Part shown: positions 10,776 through 22,195 of the stretch, piece after piece
Numbering within the stretch: position 1 is the stretch's first letter
Layout: each line of letters begins with the position of its first letter
Assembly: GCA_030247885.1 (NCBI GenBank)
Contig: JAPDRO010000022.1
Coordinates: 586,430-650,429, forward strand
DNA length: 64,000 nucleotides
Direction: 5' to 3'
Origin: Taxawa tesnikishii (nom. ined.)
Lineage: Eukaryota > Ascomycota > Dothideomycetes > Dothideales
Notes under the pieces: model-generated
What the model saw: the letters and a program-made list of their open reading frames with translations, nothing else
Databases searched by the model: none
Told to the model about the DNA's origin: nothing
Translations under genes and position numbers: made by a program

Positions 10776-11611
10776 TCACGCACCAGGCGTCCAGTCGTAG
10801 ACCAACTTGACCCTGTGCTCCTCCTTCCCCTTCTTCGCATACACATGTCTGACATACCTGCGCTTCCCTTCCACAATTTCGAATCCCCAGATCTGGTCCG
10901 CCGTCCAATTAGGGTCCTTGTCTCTGCTCTCCACATACGACTGTATCAGCAGGCCGTCATCATTCCGCACCGATTTGTCGTCCCAGCCATTGCGTAGAAA
11001 GTTCTCAGGGATATCGTCGGATTTGACGAAGCGCGTGCGGCCCTTGACTTTGCCGAAGACACGGTCGTCCTTGTCCCGATCCGTCCAGTCGAGAGTTCGC
11101 TCTTCGAGGCTTTTGATGCCGCCTGTAGAATTTGTAAATCGGCCGAGAAGGGTGGTGGATTAGATAGGTGGGAAGGATGGGACGGTCAAGTACGTACCGG
11201 TCAGGGCTTGTTCGATATCAATGTGCACGTTGCCGGCATCATCGGTGTACTCTTTCACGTGCAGCACAATAGTCGAGTAATAGATTGCGTTGCGGATGAA
11301 CCAGCTCACGCCTTGCTGCGTTGGTCAGCCGCTGTGTTGTCCGGAGGCGCAGAGGAATTCTCACCATCTTCAGGATCGGATCCGTGTCATCGGAGATTTT
11401 CTTGTTCTGTGCGGTGCCGATCAGTAGCTGTGAAGGATATATCTCCCGCAAGGACGATAGCACACTCGCGACGATGAAGACGCTCTGAAGACGAGTGTAA
11501 TGAGCTCGCGGGTCGGTATTGTGCTGAGGTTGAGAGAGAGAATGGAACGAAGCCTACCAGCGTGTAAGTTCCCTCAAGATGATGCAGAGAGACCGAATCT
11601 GGGACCGCCAT
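10776..11611 (-). CDS. Conserved fungal protein, lipocalin-like beta-rich (unknown function)
   Basis: Four exons on the minus strand (11558-11611, 11365-11406, 11198-11315, 10776-11122), all GT-AG, sum to 187 codons. The protein starts MAVPDSVSLHHLEGTYTL and continues NKKISDDTDPILKM, then QGVSWFIRNAIYYSTIVLHV, and ends with WTADQIWGFEIVEGKRRYVR and a YDW tail. I recognise this as a family of small ascomycete proteins annotated as hypothetical; alternating hydrophobic strands and repeated GT/W positions suggest a small beta-barrel, but this is inference. Intron 1 is long (151 bases); an alternative inner acceptor would add about 23 residues (SVFIVASV...) that family members lack in memory, so the shorter form is preferred. 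Confidence 0.68.
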
Positions 11612-11994
11612 GGTGTTGTGGAAAGAAGCCGAAGTGAGCTCAGGCAATGTATGTGGGAGGAGAGATAGGTATGGCGAGGTTGTGAACTTAGTGTAGCAGA
11701 TTTCTTGATACGTATACTGCGTCCTAGAGAGAAAGGCACGAAGTTGCTATGGAATGGAGAGTGTGGATTCGAGAGACAAAGCAAGCGAGTTACGCGACAA
11801 AAAAGACTATGAGCTCTTGCTTGAATCAGCTCAGATGGAAGTGTGATTGGGTTAAGTAGATGCTTCAAGCCTTGGCAATATGCGTGTCTGCGGATAGCTC
11901 CACTCTTGGCGGGTTAGGTATGGATGGACCCGTCAAGGAACCGGATGAAAGGTTCTGATCATGTTTTTTGATAAGATAAGTCTATGAAACAGCG
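11612..11994. other. Intergenic, no supported gene
   Basis: Shared upstream region of the beta-rich protein gene and the tRNA gene. No repeats or open frame with coding signs. Confidence 0.4.
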
Positions 11995-12099
11995 GGCGTG
12001 GTAGCAAAGTGGTTACTGCGATTGACTAGAAACCGTCAACCCATTGACGGTAGAAATCAATTCCCTTCGGGGGCGTAGGTTCGAATCCTGCCCACGTCG
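11995..12099 (+). tRNA. tRNA-Ser (anticodon AGA) with a 24-nt intron
   Basis: Class II tRNA. Acceptor arm GGCGTGG pairs with CCACGTC; discriminator base is G, as expected for serine. Anticodon stem ATTGA/TCAAT encloses CT-AGA-A and, after the intron, A. The intron at 12032-12055 follows position 37 and folds as ACCGTCAA-CCCA-TTGACGGT, leaving the bulge needed by the splicing endonuclease. The variable arm is a CCC-TTCG-GGG hairpin and the T arm is GTAGG-TTCGAAT-CCTGC. The intron has no CCA encoded, as in eukaryotes. Confidence 0.93.
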
Positions 12100-12208
12100 T
12101 ACTTGACTTGCTCGCAGAGTGGTCTCTTCATTTTTAAATTTTGGGCTACTCATTCCGTATTCACCTACCGTGGTTGCCCAGCTCAGTAGCTAGGGTAGCC
12201 GGGATAGT

Positions 12209-12240
12209 CGGGGACGTAGATTCGAATTCTGCCAATGTCG
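12209..12240 (+). pseudogene. tRNA-Ser 3'-end relic
   Basis: GGGGACGTAGATTCGAATTC plus the following bases match the variable-arm tail, T arm and acceptor 3' strand of the tRNA-Ser gene 110 bases upstream with a handful of substitutions. Paired changes keep the T stem (GTAGA/TCTGC). The 5' half is not recognisable, so it cannot be a functional tRNA. Confidence 0.55.
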
Positions 12241-12455
12241 AACGTATTCTTTGTATCTTTTGCCCTTCACTCAAGGGTGATGCCTGCTACCTAAGACGGG
12301 CTCATCTTTTCTCGATGGTACCGAACCATATCACGTAACTAAGGAAGCTTGACATGAAAGAGGATCCAGGCCCATTGTTTAATTACGCCGAGATCTCAAC
12401 AGTCAGAACAAATCTCCGATGACTTCCTCGGCGGTTCGTGTTAGCACGCAATGCT

Positions 12456-14199
12456 TTATAACATATAGCGGAAGTAAGGATTCTCCTTGTCCGTCAAATC
12501 GAGAAAGGCCAATCTATCCTTTTCCTCTTGATCGACGTAGCCCTCCTGCGCACGATCTCTGCGCTTGTTCTCCCAGCGCAGGACGCAATACAGGGCCACT
12601 GCGCAGACAAACGTAAGCGCGTAGCTGTAGTAATCTCAGTCAATGGCACTGTGATGAAAAGGACAACGTCGGCAGCAACACAAACGTACCAGAAGATAAT
12701 TCCGCCATACATCAGTGGATAGTGTTGAGCGCGCGTCTGAGATTTGAGTAGTTGGGGGCTGATGATGTTACCGAGACAGTATCCGACGAATATCATGCTA
12801 GACATGATGGTCTTCTTGGTGGCACCTGCCACGTTTTGCATGCCTAAGAACTCGTCAATGAACGTGTCAAGCGATCGAAAGGTTGAGAAATTTACCGATG
12901 GCGATAGCGAGTGTGACAACAGGGCCAAACAAGCCAAGGATAGAGTAGCCTACCATAGGGACTGCGCGACTGGTCCAGCTGCTCTTCCAGATCATCAAGC
13001 AGCCAGCAATGACCGGGAGACTGAACAATGCGACTTGGATCAAAGCCACGTTCTTCTTCTTGTTGCAGATGTACCCTGTGACCAAAATACTGATCACGCA
13101 GATGGCTGACTCGGGGAATTGCAGAAGTATGCTCTGGAACGTGGTAAAGCCGAATGTGCTGACGATCAACGGGCCAAGGCTGGTAATTCCACCGTTGACA
13201 GTGTAACCAGCTGTCAGAATAACGAACACGAGCCAGGACTTGACGTCGAACAGAGTCTCCATGACCTGCTTCGGCTTGAGCGTCTGACAACGCATGCCGG
13301 TCTGGCGATCACGAAGGCGCTCGACGGCCACGATGCGTTCTTCCTCAGTCAAGAACCAAGCTGTGGCTGGCGAGTTTGGGAGGAGGAAGCACATGCCACC
13401 ATAGACCATGGTTATGACACCAAAGACGATGTACAGGATCTGCCAGCTCTTGAGCGCGGCACCGTCGACGTGAGCGAATCCCCAGGAGATGAGTCCGCCG
13501 ATAACGCCCCAGCAGCCTGTCGCGCTGTACCACCAGCACTGTCGCATGATTTGCTCCTCCTGACGGTAGAAGCAGCTGATTATGACGGAGAAGCCGGATG
13601 GGATGATGGATTCCATGAAGCCAAGGAAGAATCGTTGAACGTAGAGGCCTTTATAGGTTGTCACAGCGGCAGTACAGGCGCAAATACCACCCCATAAGAC
13701 GACAACCGGTCCAAGCACTCTTGCCATCTGGAACCGCTGGAACAAGGTTGTCAGGGGAACGATGCCTGCGATCAGGCCGAAATAAAAGATGGCAGATGCC
13801 CAAGAGAGTCGCGAGGTATCGGTCGTTGGTGGATGCGTATGCGTGTCTACGACGGCAAGCTTGAGATCCTTGTTCATGCCAAAAAGCGCAGCGCTTCCCA
13901 GAATCGCTTTGTCGTAGAACACCAAACCAAAACCGAACCACATCCTGGCTCCACTTCAGTAACGTGTCTTTGCAAGTGTAGGAGGGTCAGACTTACCATG
14001 GGATAAGGATGAGGTCGAGCTTACGCACAACCCTCTTTTCCACCTCCGGGTCTATCTCTCGGCGGTGATCACCAACGATGGCCGTAGCGATATCCGCGCC
14101 TTTCACCTCGCCAACCTTTTCGGCATCGTAAGCGTGGATTTGCTCGTCAATGCTAAGCTTTGGGATACCCTCCTTATGTTCGGTATCGAACTTGTGCAT
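12456..14199 (-). CDS. MFS anion:cation symporter, Dal5/allantoate-permease type
   Basis: Four exons (13997-14199, 12896-13944, 12690-12843, 12456-12624) total 525 codons with all frames intact. The hydrophilic head (HKFDTEHKEG ... EKRVVRKLDLILIPW) leads into WMWFGFGLVFYDKAILGSA, the standard TM1 of the anion:cation symporter family. Further marks are SWASAIFYFGLIAG (TM2), QRFFLGFMESIIPSGFSVI (TM4 region), GCWGVIGGLISWGFAHV, the central loop with LLPNSPATAWFLTEEER, and GATKKTIMSSMIFVGYC in exon 3. The tail is EEKDRLAFLDLTDKENPYFR, a conserved ending. Relatives carry allantoate, nicotinate, pantothenate or similar carboxylates across the plasma membrane; the substrate here is unknown. An ATG 27 bases further upstream (14226) is also in frame, but MHKFDTEH fits relatives better. 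Confidence 0.88.
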
Positions 14200-15440
14200 A
14201 ATGAATGACCGTGCTTGATGTTGCAAAGTATGTCAAAATCCACGACGGAGATCAACACTAACGCAAGTTACAAAACGATAGCTGTCCAGTTTGAGGTGGA
14301 ACAGGAACTTTAGCTGACCTACTCTACTTCAATCGCTCTCCAGGACAGTGCTTACTCCGCAACTTCCCCACGATCTTCCCCGCAGCATTCGACCCCATGA
14401 CGCGGGGATTATGTCTGTACTCTTCATTGTTCCTGTATGTAGCGAGCGAAGCTAAGAGAAGCTAGCACATAAGAGGAAGCTAGGCCATGTGAACTTTTGG
14501 CAGGGATTGTGAAGGTTCAAGTGGCAAGAGCGTAACCAATGGCCAGTTGCTGCGTAGCTCGTCGGGACGCACTGATCCGACTAAGGCGTCCAAGTACAGG
14601 GGGCGGAGTTAGCTTGCCTGGCGTAGCGATGTCCTACATCTAGAACGAGCAGCTGTTTAACTCAAACTTCATAGGAACTCTCCTTCACGCGCCACCGTCC
14701 CTATTGAATCTGCCGCAGATATCAAGCAAAGACAAGAACAATTGTGACTGCTCAATCCCGTCTGATTCGTTGAATTTCGTGTCACAAAGCATCGGGGGTG
14801 CCCGTGCTCGAATGCGCCAAGGTTGACACTCCCGCTCCGAGAGCTGGTTCTCCAACCCCGCAGCAAACTCCAGCATGCCGTTCGAACATTTTGCCGCTAC
14901 AGGGGTTGATTGAGAAGCATCGGGTCCAGGATGGAGATGTCAGACTAGCCGTCACTACCGAAGCCATCCGTCTGAAGCTTCCTCGGATCCACTTGTACTG
15001 CCTGGCCAGCTCTTGGCGGGGCTTGGCAGGGCAACCGATGAACCGCGGCTTCATAGCGGGGGTCTCTCTGACTTGCGGTCAATCTCAAAGTCCTGCAACT
15101 CCACCTAGTCGACTTGACAAGACGCGCTGAACCTGTCTCATGAAGACGGTACTTCGTACTATAGTTCCTGACATCGAGTGTGCACGTAATACCATGTCTA
15201 CTTTTTGCCGCCACCAGTTAGTATCTAGGGGTTAGCGATTACCAACGGCTATAGTACTGGATTTGCAGAGACGCCTACTCGTGTGTAACGTCTTCCCCTT
15301 TTCGTTCAGCTGAGCTTGTTGAAAAAGATTGACAGTATGTGTGGGGTAGCGAGGTACTTCCTTCGGTATATCCACTCCCATCCGTAAGAACTCAATATTG
15401 GCTACGTTACGAATTACCTCATCAGTTTGGTTTTCCTTCC
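14200..15440. other. Intergenic, no supported gene
   Basis: About 1.2 kb. Open frames up to 110 codons on both strands, mutually overlapping, with no recognised motif. Part of the left end is the promoter of the permease. Confidence 0.45.
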
Positions 15441-16808
15441 TTCTCTAAGCATCAGTTCGGGCTGAGTACCTCGTCTCTGCCCCTACATTGTTAAGCACTA
15501 GGCCCGCCATCGTTATGTTCTTCGACAGAAGGAGTCCTGGGTCTCTTACTTGGGGGTTAACAACAAATGATCACTCTTTCTGGCAACTCCCGTTTATCCG
15601 ACTCGTTATTAGTGGACATTCCATGGTTATGATCTTCTTTGTCGATCATGGTTTCTCCCTGTCTTTCAAACCAATCAAACTGATCCGCACCGGCCAATAC
15701 GATCAAGTACTCCATACAATAGCATCCTCGACCTTCAGACGTTGGTTCCGACTTTTCTCCCCTGTCATAGGAACTAACGTTCTTGACATGTTAGGCGTTT
15801 ATTGGGCTTCTTCGGCCGCGCGAGAGTGATGTACGACCCGAATCCTTATCATATTCCTGGCCACATTTGGATTGGACGGAGACGATTGCCGACTCTCTAT
15901 GCCTAATCTGCAGACTTATTGAAAGATCTCGCAAATTACCTCTACCTCTTCAGTTTTAACGGGATCAAAACGCAATACAACCTCTTCTTCTAGACTATTA
16001 TTAGAGAATTTCGCAGTTCTCTCGTCGTCTTCATTACTCTTATCGGCCTCGCCCGCGTCAAAGCTTGGATTCGTATGACCTCCATCACCTTACTATGTTT
16101 CTACTGCGTGCTGTATCGCCAATGGTACTTCTACCTGTTCCTATCGGCGCTCTCCTCGCCGAACTTTTCGTCATACAAACCAAATCCCTTTCATGAGCGT
16201 CGGTTGACTCGCTCCCCCATTCAAATACCGCCTTGTCGACGTCTGACCTCACATCTTGCCACCGCTACTTAATTACATAGCAATCGGAGCCTTCAACTTC
16301 GCCCTCTGGTTCCTTAGCGCGCCTACGAACGGGTACGAGGAAGTCGCTTCCTCCCGCTTCGTCCTCAATCTTACCCCACAATTCATCAGCAGGCACGACT
16401 ATACAGTCTTCCCAAGCTTCGGCGCTCCCTTGCTCGTCTGGTCCGTTTCGCGCCTTCCCATGCTCCAAAAAGCTTTCAACAATCCTATCGCCCTATATCT
16501 AGGAGATATCTCGTACGCACTGTATTGTGTGCATGGGCCGCTGATATCAACATCTTCATATCTCATCCAACCTGGCCTTTGGACTGTGGTGGGCTGGGAT
16601 GGTACGACAAGCTATGAGAGTTCAGTGCACCATCAGACCTGTTTTTGGATCGGTATAGCGATCCAAACTGTCCTTGTGGTTTGTGCAGCTGACCTCATGT
16701 GGAGGTGGATGGACGTCAAATCGGTCGATTTTGCACGATGGCTAGAGAGCAAATGTCTCGCCGGGTTTGGCGAGGAACGGAGAGGCAAGGACACGAGGAC
16801 GTCCTAGT
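15441..16808 (+). pseudogene. Acyltransferase family 3 (OafA/YrhL-like), decayed
   Basis: Fragments of a multi-pass membrane acyltransferase appear in order. At about 15555-15800: HSFWQLPFIRLV, MIFFVDHGFSLSFKPIKL and ASSTFRRWFRLFSPV. At about 15980-16150: the conserved LWTIPIEFR motif, here with its Trp codon turned to TAG at 15991, then SSLVVFITLIGLARVKAW. At 16270-16790: LSAPTNGYEEV, FPSFGAPLLVWSV and the hallmark GDISYALYCVHGPL. The pieces lie in different frames, with stop codons at 15827 and 15991 and a likely lost base near 16146. Unlike the other frame-broken genes in this window, this one has real nonsense mutations in conserved motifs, so it is a true pseudogene. Active relatives acylate sugars or lipids at the membrane. 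Confidence 0.75.
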
Positions 16809-17239
16809 AGTCAATAATTCACAATATGCTAGTTAAAAGGGTATAGTATACTTCGAATCCTATTAAAGAAGTCCTTTGACTTTATGTGCTAGAGCACGTT
16901 CGCATGCATAAACTTATGCGTATACTAGAGTTCTCTGATTGTGAATGCTTCGAAGAACAAGTCTCACATGTAAGCAAACCCTTTCATTTCCGTAACAGTC
17001 GCCTGATACATGCTCTACACTGTCACTGTTACTCAGATCAGGGAGTGGCCTGTAGCTAGGATATTTGCCAATATCGACTAACCCCGCACGATTTCATGAC
17101 ACAGGAGTCCGAGGCTCCAACCCTTTCCCAGATGACACTAAGACCCATTGTTGCACAGCGTAGAATACATCATCTTTGATAACATTTGTTGCATTAAAAC
17201 AAACTGCTAATACACAAGCCTTCCAGAGCATATATTCAT
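16809..17239. other. Intergenic, no supported gene
   Basis: Terminator-side spacer between the acyltransferase relic and the convergently read MFS gene. Nothing recognisable. Confidence 0.4.
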
Positions 17240-19397
17240 TCAATGGTCAGACTCCTTTGGCAGCCAACGAGCCGTTGCAATCCTAGTCCTCTTCCCATAA
17301 AGATACAAAGGTATGGTGAAGAGACTGAAGATGCCCATCAGCATACCAAAGATACCGAATGGAATGGCCGTACCATCCTTTGCGACCCATGCGCCTACAA
17401 AAAGGTCCAAGCAAAACCCACGACACACCGTAAAACTGCAACAATGACGAAGCAATCACCAGAGCAGCTGTTGTACGACTCGATCAGCTACGAATATATC
17501 GTTAGCAAACAGAATCGACCTAAAAATCTCATGGAGGTTTCGGTAACAAACGTACATAATTGAAGCCGATGCTAGGTATCTGCATCACACCGAAGCACAA
17601 CATGCCCTGTTTAGTAATCAGTCGATCTCCTCACAATATATCTCATGGATTGTAAACTGACCAGTCCAAATGCCAGCCCTACCCAACGACCAGGCCCAGG
17701 GTAGGCGCCACAAAACAAAGATCCAGAAGCCCACTGTTGAAATGAGAAGGGAGGGAAACATAGTAGGGAGACGAGCTTCCGGTTCGGCCAAACCATGGGC
17801 CTCACGCTTTGCTTGTCTTTTAATGGTCCAGTCCGCTAACAGATAAGTGTAAAAACCACCAAGGATAGTCCCGATAAGGCCTCCGATGTTGATGAGTCCT
17901 AGCTTCGAGGCTCCCCAGAGGTATGGTGGCGATGCCAGCAACTGTGGCGCGATGGTCGAGATCGTGACGACGCCACCTACCAGCCCGGAGTACTGTAGCA
18001 TCACCACCCAAACTCCGGGAAACCTAAGGGTAGCGATGATTTGCAGGATTCGCCGAAAGAATCCCGGCCGATAAAGACCCATTCTCAACGAACGTACAAA
18101 TGTGTAGGGAGCGAAAGTTGCTTCGACGACTTCGGTCCGAGTCACCTCATCTTTCTCAAGCCCGGATGGTTGAATGGCCGCAGCGGAATGACCAGCCTCG
18201 GTCATGGCGTTGGGTCGATTGAAGAGAGTCTCTGGAACGAACAATGCGCAGAGAAGGAGAAGTGCACCACTTAGAACAGCTGGCAGATAGCCACACCACC
18301 TCCATCCCATGCTCTGCACTAGAGGTCCCCCTACTGTAGCACCCACGAGAGAGCCAGCAGCTAGGAAGGCGGTGTATATAGCCTGGTTGTCAAGTGTGAG
18401 CTCGGTAACGACTCTTGCTTGTTCGAAGCTTGCGACAACTTACCATGGCTCGACCTCGTTGATGAACGAAGTAAATCTCGCCCATAATGTCGGGAGTGAC
18501 TGTATCAGCTGCTGCGATGCCGAGGCCTTCGACAAGGTCAGAAAGATCTGTGTATCAGACTGCTGCTGTGGTTCATGACTAACCCTGGACGGCCCGTGCC
18601 GCCAGCAAACTATTGAAGCTGTTTGCTTTACCACACCAAACAGAGCAGAGTGTGAGTATAACAAGAGAAAGCAGTATTATAGGGCGACGTCCAAAGGTAT
18701 TGGCTAGAAGACGATTAGCTTAGAAGCACAAGAAGGTGTACTGTGTACTTACCTAGAGGAACGACTAGGATGTTCAGGACGCCGACCATAAGTACGTTGA
18801 CCTGTTGGATACCATGAGCTCAACCACTGCTGCGCAATGAGGGGTTTCCAACATACAGCAATGATATAGGTCAATCTTGCAAAGGGTATAAGACCAGTCG
18901 GCGGACCATCCTGGTGAAAGGTTGCAAACGCTGTGACAAGATTTGGCAGAGCGCTGGCAAAGATGGCGCTTGCCAGATTGCCGATGAATGAGTACGAGCT
19001 CAGCAATATCAGGATGGTGTGTTTGCGCATAGCTGAGAAATTTAGAGGGTCTGCCGGATCCGGCGAAGGTTCCGGCCATCGATGCACATGGGTTTCCTCG
19101 TAGCTATGAGCTCCAGAAACGGTCCGGACGAGCTCTTTGTCTGTTGTATCCATTAGCAGATGCATCATGTCTTGTAGCAACCGCTTCTGCCTCTGTCTTA
19201 CCAACGAGTCGCACCGTTCCCGGAGGCGTTGCTTCCCGCAACTCCTCCTTTGTGAGGAAAAGGCCTGTCTGTAAGTCGCCATCGTATGTCGCGGTCCGAC
19301 GTGATGATACACGTGCAAGCAATCGAATTGAGGAATGAACGATGTAAAAGGACGGAAGGCTGAAGATGCTAATCAACCAGAACGCACAAGTACGCAT
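17240..19397 (-). CDS. MFS multidrug-type transporter (DHA1-like)
   Basis: Eight exons on the minus strand: 19202-19397, 18857-19140, 18753-18801, 18584-18703, 18444-18526, 17662-18382, 17556-17606, 17240-17487. Adding three missing bases gives 585 codons. The hydrophilic head contains LTKEELREATPPGTVRLV and RWPEPSPDPADPLNFS, a common lead-in to TM1 in fungal drug:H+ antiporters. Then ANTFGRRPIILLSLVI (loop 2-3), ARAVQGLGIAA and GEIYFVHQRGRAM follow, and later PTMFPSLLISTVGFWIF. The frame breaks at 17716 (about two bases lost from a G/C run) and at 17399-17403 (one base lost from an A/T run). The start is uncertain: ATG 19397 is the only in-frame upstream start but its first 30 residues look unlike the family. 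It is divergent from the P450 gene across 0.7 kb, fitting export of a P450 product. Confidence 0.78.
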
Positions 19398-20108
19398 AGG
19401 CCGGCTTTATGAAGCACTCCTGTGCGATGGATGACACCGTTCGCCTGCGCCGCCTATGCACATATGTATCCAGGTACTTGGAACGTGGAGAGATCAATCG
19501 GGATGTGGAGAAACTTTAGAAGGCCTGGACGTCAATAGAGCCGCTTGTTTGTCTTAGACGGTCGGCTAGACATGCCTATTCGTTAAGGGCTCAAAATACA
19601 AAAGCACGATTCCTAACATAGATCTCTACCATCCTCGGTGGAATCCAAAAGTAAATCGAAATCTAGAGGCCTTAGTACGCTTTACTACCCCTTTTAATAT
19701 TAAATATCTTAATAATTATACGTAGTATATATATGTATATAGGCTCAAAATGATCGCATTAACCGTACCAATCATTTAGTATTAATTTTGTTTACTACAT
19801 AAACATCCGAAGCGTACAATAGTGGCGAAACTCCGAATCTTGATTTACTTTTGGATTTGCCGAGTATCAAGTTCGACGCCCTCTATCAGAAAGCGGGGTA
19901 GGGCGGCACGCTGAGAACCGCTACGACCACTGCCCCGGGAAGTGGGGGCTACAATGCGGGGATCCCGAGACCAAGTGGGGGCTACTGTGCGAGTGCTAAT
20001 ATGAGGTGCCATGAGCTCACACACCACACCGGGGATATCATGTTATAACGCCAAATCCGTTGATTAGTTACGGCAGCTTCTCACTCTAGATAACAATCGA
20101 TCTCCAGA
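19398..20108. other. Shared divergent promoter region, with an AT-rich patch
   Basis: Lies between the divergently transcribed transporter and P450 genes. It includes a very AT-rich stretch at about 19690-19800 resembling RIPped DNA, so a small old repeat may be embedded here, and a pair of identical 12-base words near 19.95 kb (separate entry). No gene. Confidence 0.45.
19941..19985 (+). promoter_or_regulatory. Direct repeat AGTGGGGGCTAC, possible CreA-type sites
   Basis: AGTGGGGGCTAC occurs at 19941-19952 and again at 19974-19985, 33 bases apart, about 130-170 bases upstream of the P450 ATG. GTGGGG fits the SYGGRG consensus of the carbon-catabolite repressor CreA, whose sites often act in pairs. 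The repeat is seen; the regulator is inference. Confidence 0.35.
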
Positions 20109-21774
20109 ATGACGTTTCTGAACAACATTGGCAGCCTATATCCCGGCCTGTCCATTCAGAGACTAGTGATCGTTTCTATCGCATGCGGCCTCCTCTACTG
20201 GGGTTTCGGAGTGAGCTCCGCTTCTTCTCTTGCGTACGTCTCTAAGCGACTGACGACAAAACAAGGTGTTCTACAATGTCTTCCTTAGTCCATTGAGGGC
20301 GATACCCGGACCCGCACGAAGCAAAATATCGTCTATAGACCTCACCTTGGCAGGAGTTGCGGGCCAGCGTGCTCATGTGCGTATAAAATGATTCGACGCT
20401 ACTCCATTACTGATGTTTGAGGTGCTAGAAACTCCTTGAGCTCCACAAAGTGTACGGTCCAATTGTCCGTATCGGGCCCAGCGAAGTTTCCATCGGCACA
20501 TTTAAGCATTACCGGAGTATCTACGCCAGCCCAAAGGTAGCGACCAAGCTTGGGGCATTCTACAGTGCGGCGACCTTCGTGGGGCACGACAACATCTTTC
20601 AGATGACGTGAGCACGCTTAGGGGGCCAGAAAGAAAGACGAAGTGCTGACAAAGCTCCCAGAAACAAAGCGCAACATGCAGCTCGAAGGAAACTCGAGGC
20701 TACGCCGTACTCCGAGCAGAAGATGGCGTCAATTGAGCCCTACGTTCGCCAAAAGGCTCGTGTTCTCACTGATCGGTTGTTGTCACGATCTGCATTGTCT
20801 CCGTCTGGCACGACAAACGTGTTCGAGCTCTGCGGTCTTTTTAGCTTCGAGGTGGTCTGTAAGATCGGGTTTGCCAAAGACTTCCTCGAGGATGGCGATG
20901 ACAGTGCAATCCCGCTCTTGAAAGCCATGGATGGAAGTGCAATGACGTTGATCTTTGAGGGCACCATGCCATGGCTAAAAGGTCCGGTTTGAGCACTAAG
21001 ATGCCTGGCGCTATCGGCCATGCATACCGCTGCTTCGACTACTGGGAATGCAGGAGCAGAGAGATGGTGGAGCACTTCTTGAACAACACTAGCGAGGATG
21101 ACGCTTACCTTCTTACACCTCTCATCAGGAACACTGACAACTTCCTCGGCCGGCAATTGAACAACGAAGAATTGGTGGAAGAAGCAATGGGCGCCATGTT
21201 CGCCGGGAGCGGTACAACATCAACCACGCTTACATACCTGTTCTATGCCATCTCACGGCCCGAGAATCAGAGCATACAAGAAAGGTTGCGTGAGGAAGTC
21301 CTGAGCATTTCGGGTGACCTGCAATCAATCAAACAATTGCCATATCTAAACGCAGTCATTAAGGAGACATTCCGCTTGTATCCGACAATCATCTCAACCC
21401 TTCCGCGAGTACTGGATGAGCCTCTCACTATTGAGTCTCACGTATTGCCGCCAGGCACTATCGTGGGCATGCAGAACTACGTGCACCAACGGGACCCCAC
21501 CGTCTTTCCAGACCCGGAGCGTTTTGTGCCAGAGAGATGGTTACAGAGTACGGACGCTATGGATGAAGCTTTGACGCCATTTAGTCTTGGTCGGAGAAAT
21601 TGTATTGGGCAAAACTTAGCGTGGCTAGAGCTGTGGCTAGCTGTCTATGAGGTCGTATCCAAGGTGCGACTTACCTTGGGTAAGGAGATGAGAGCTGAGG
21701 ACATGGACATGGAGGATCGGTTTAATACCGCCCCTAAGGGCAGAAAGCTTATGCTCCAGGTTACCGGGGTGTAG
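20109..21774 (+). CDS. Cytochrome P450 monooxygenase
   Basis: Four exons (20109-20210, 20266-20376, 20429-20607, 20662-21774) give 502 codons when one missing base is counted. Order of features: N-terminal membrane anchor (LVIVSIACGLLYWGF), proline hinge IPGPARS, YGPIVRIGPSEVSI, I-helix AGSGTTSTTLTY, K-helix KETFRLYP (ExxR), FPDPERFVPERW, and the haem loop PFSLGRRNCIGQNLA with the cysteine ligand. It is an ER-bound microsomal class, of the kind found in secondary metabolism and detoxification; the family number cannot be given. The I-helix has Gly where many P450s have an acidic residue, a variant I have seen in fungal members. The frame breaks at the A run 20977-20980 (one A short). The AT-rich RIP desert begins directly after the stop codon. 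Confidence 0.86.
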
Positions 21775-22195
21775 CGACCCTGCTTTCTAATCTTGGTATT
21801 GAAGTCACATCTTTCGCTAGGTGTTCCGTAGTGGGTTGTAGCTTTCGCATTATAGTAGATCTAGGAAGAGTATTAGATTTCTTATCGCGTTATTTTCTCT
21901 TTACTTTTAGGGTTTAAAGTTAGAGAAATACCTTATATACTTTTTTAGTTTAAAGTCTTTATTATATACTTATAGTATTTATTTACTACTTTATATACTT
22001 TTTATATAGGAATAATACTATATATAGTACTTATTTAAAAGTTTCTAAAAAGTTATAAATTCTACTTATATAATAACTTAACTAACTTCTTTTAAAGTAT
22101 AATAATATAATTATAGTAGTAATACTTATAGAATTAATACTATAGAAATATTAAATAAAAAGGAATCTTAAGTAACTATTAAATAAATATTATTA
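21775..22195. other. AT-rich RIPped DNA, unidentified
   Basis: Composition changes abruptly after the P450 stop codon: CpA and TpG vanish and TpA dominates. No element ends recognised in this stretch. Confidence 0.5.

Noticed and set aside
13119-13697. 192-codon plus-strand open frame
   Set aside because: Exactly antisense to the long exon of the Dal5-type permease; a codon-bias shadow.
14669-15214. Short overlapping frames suggesting a small gene
   Set aside because: Open on both strands with no domain, splice plan or codon signal.
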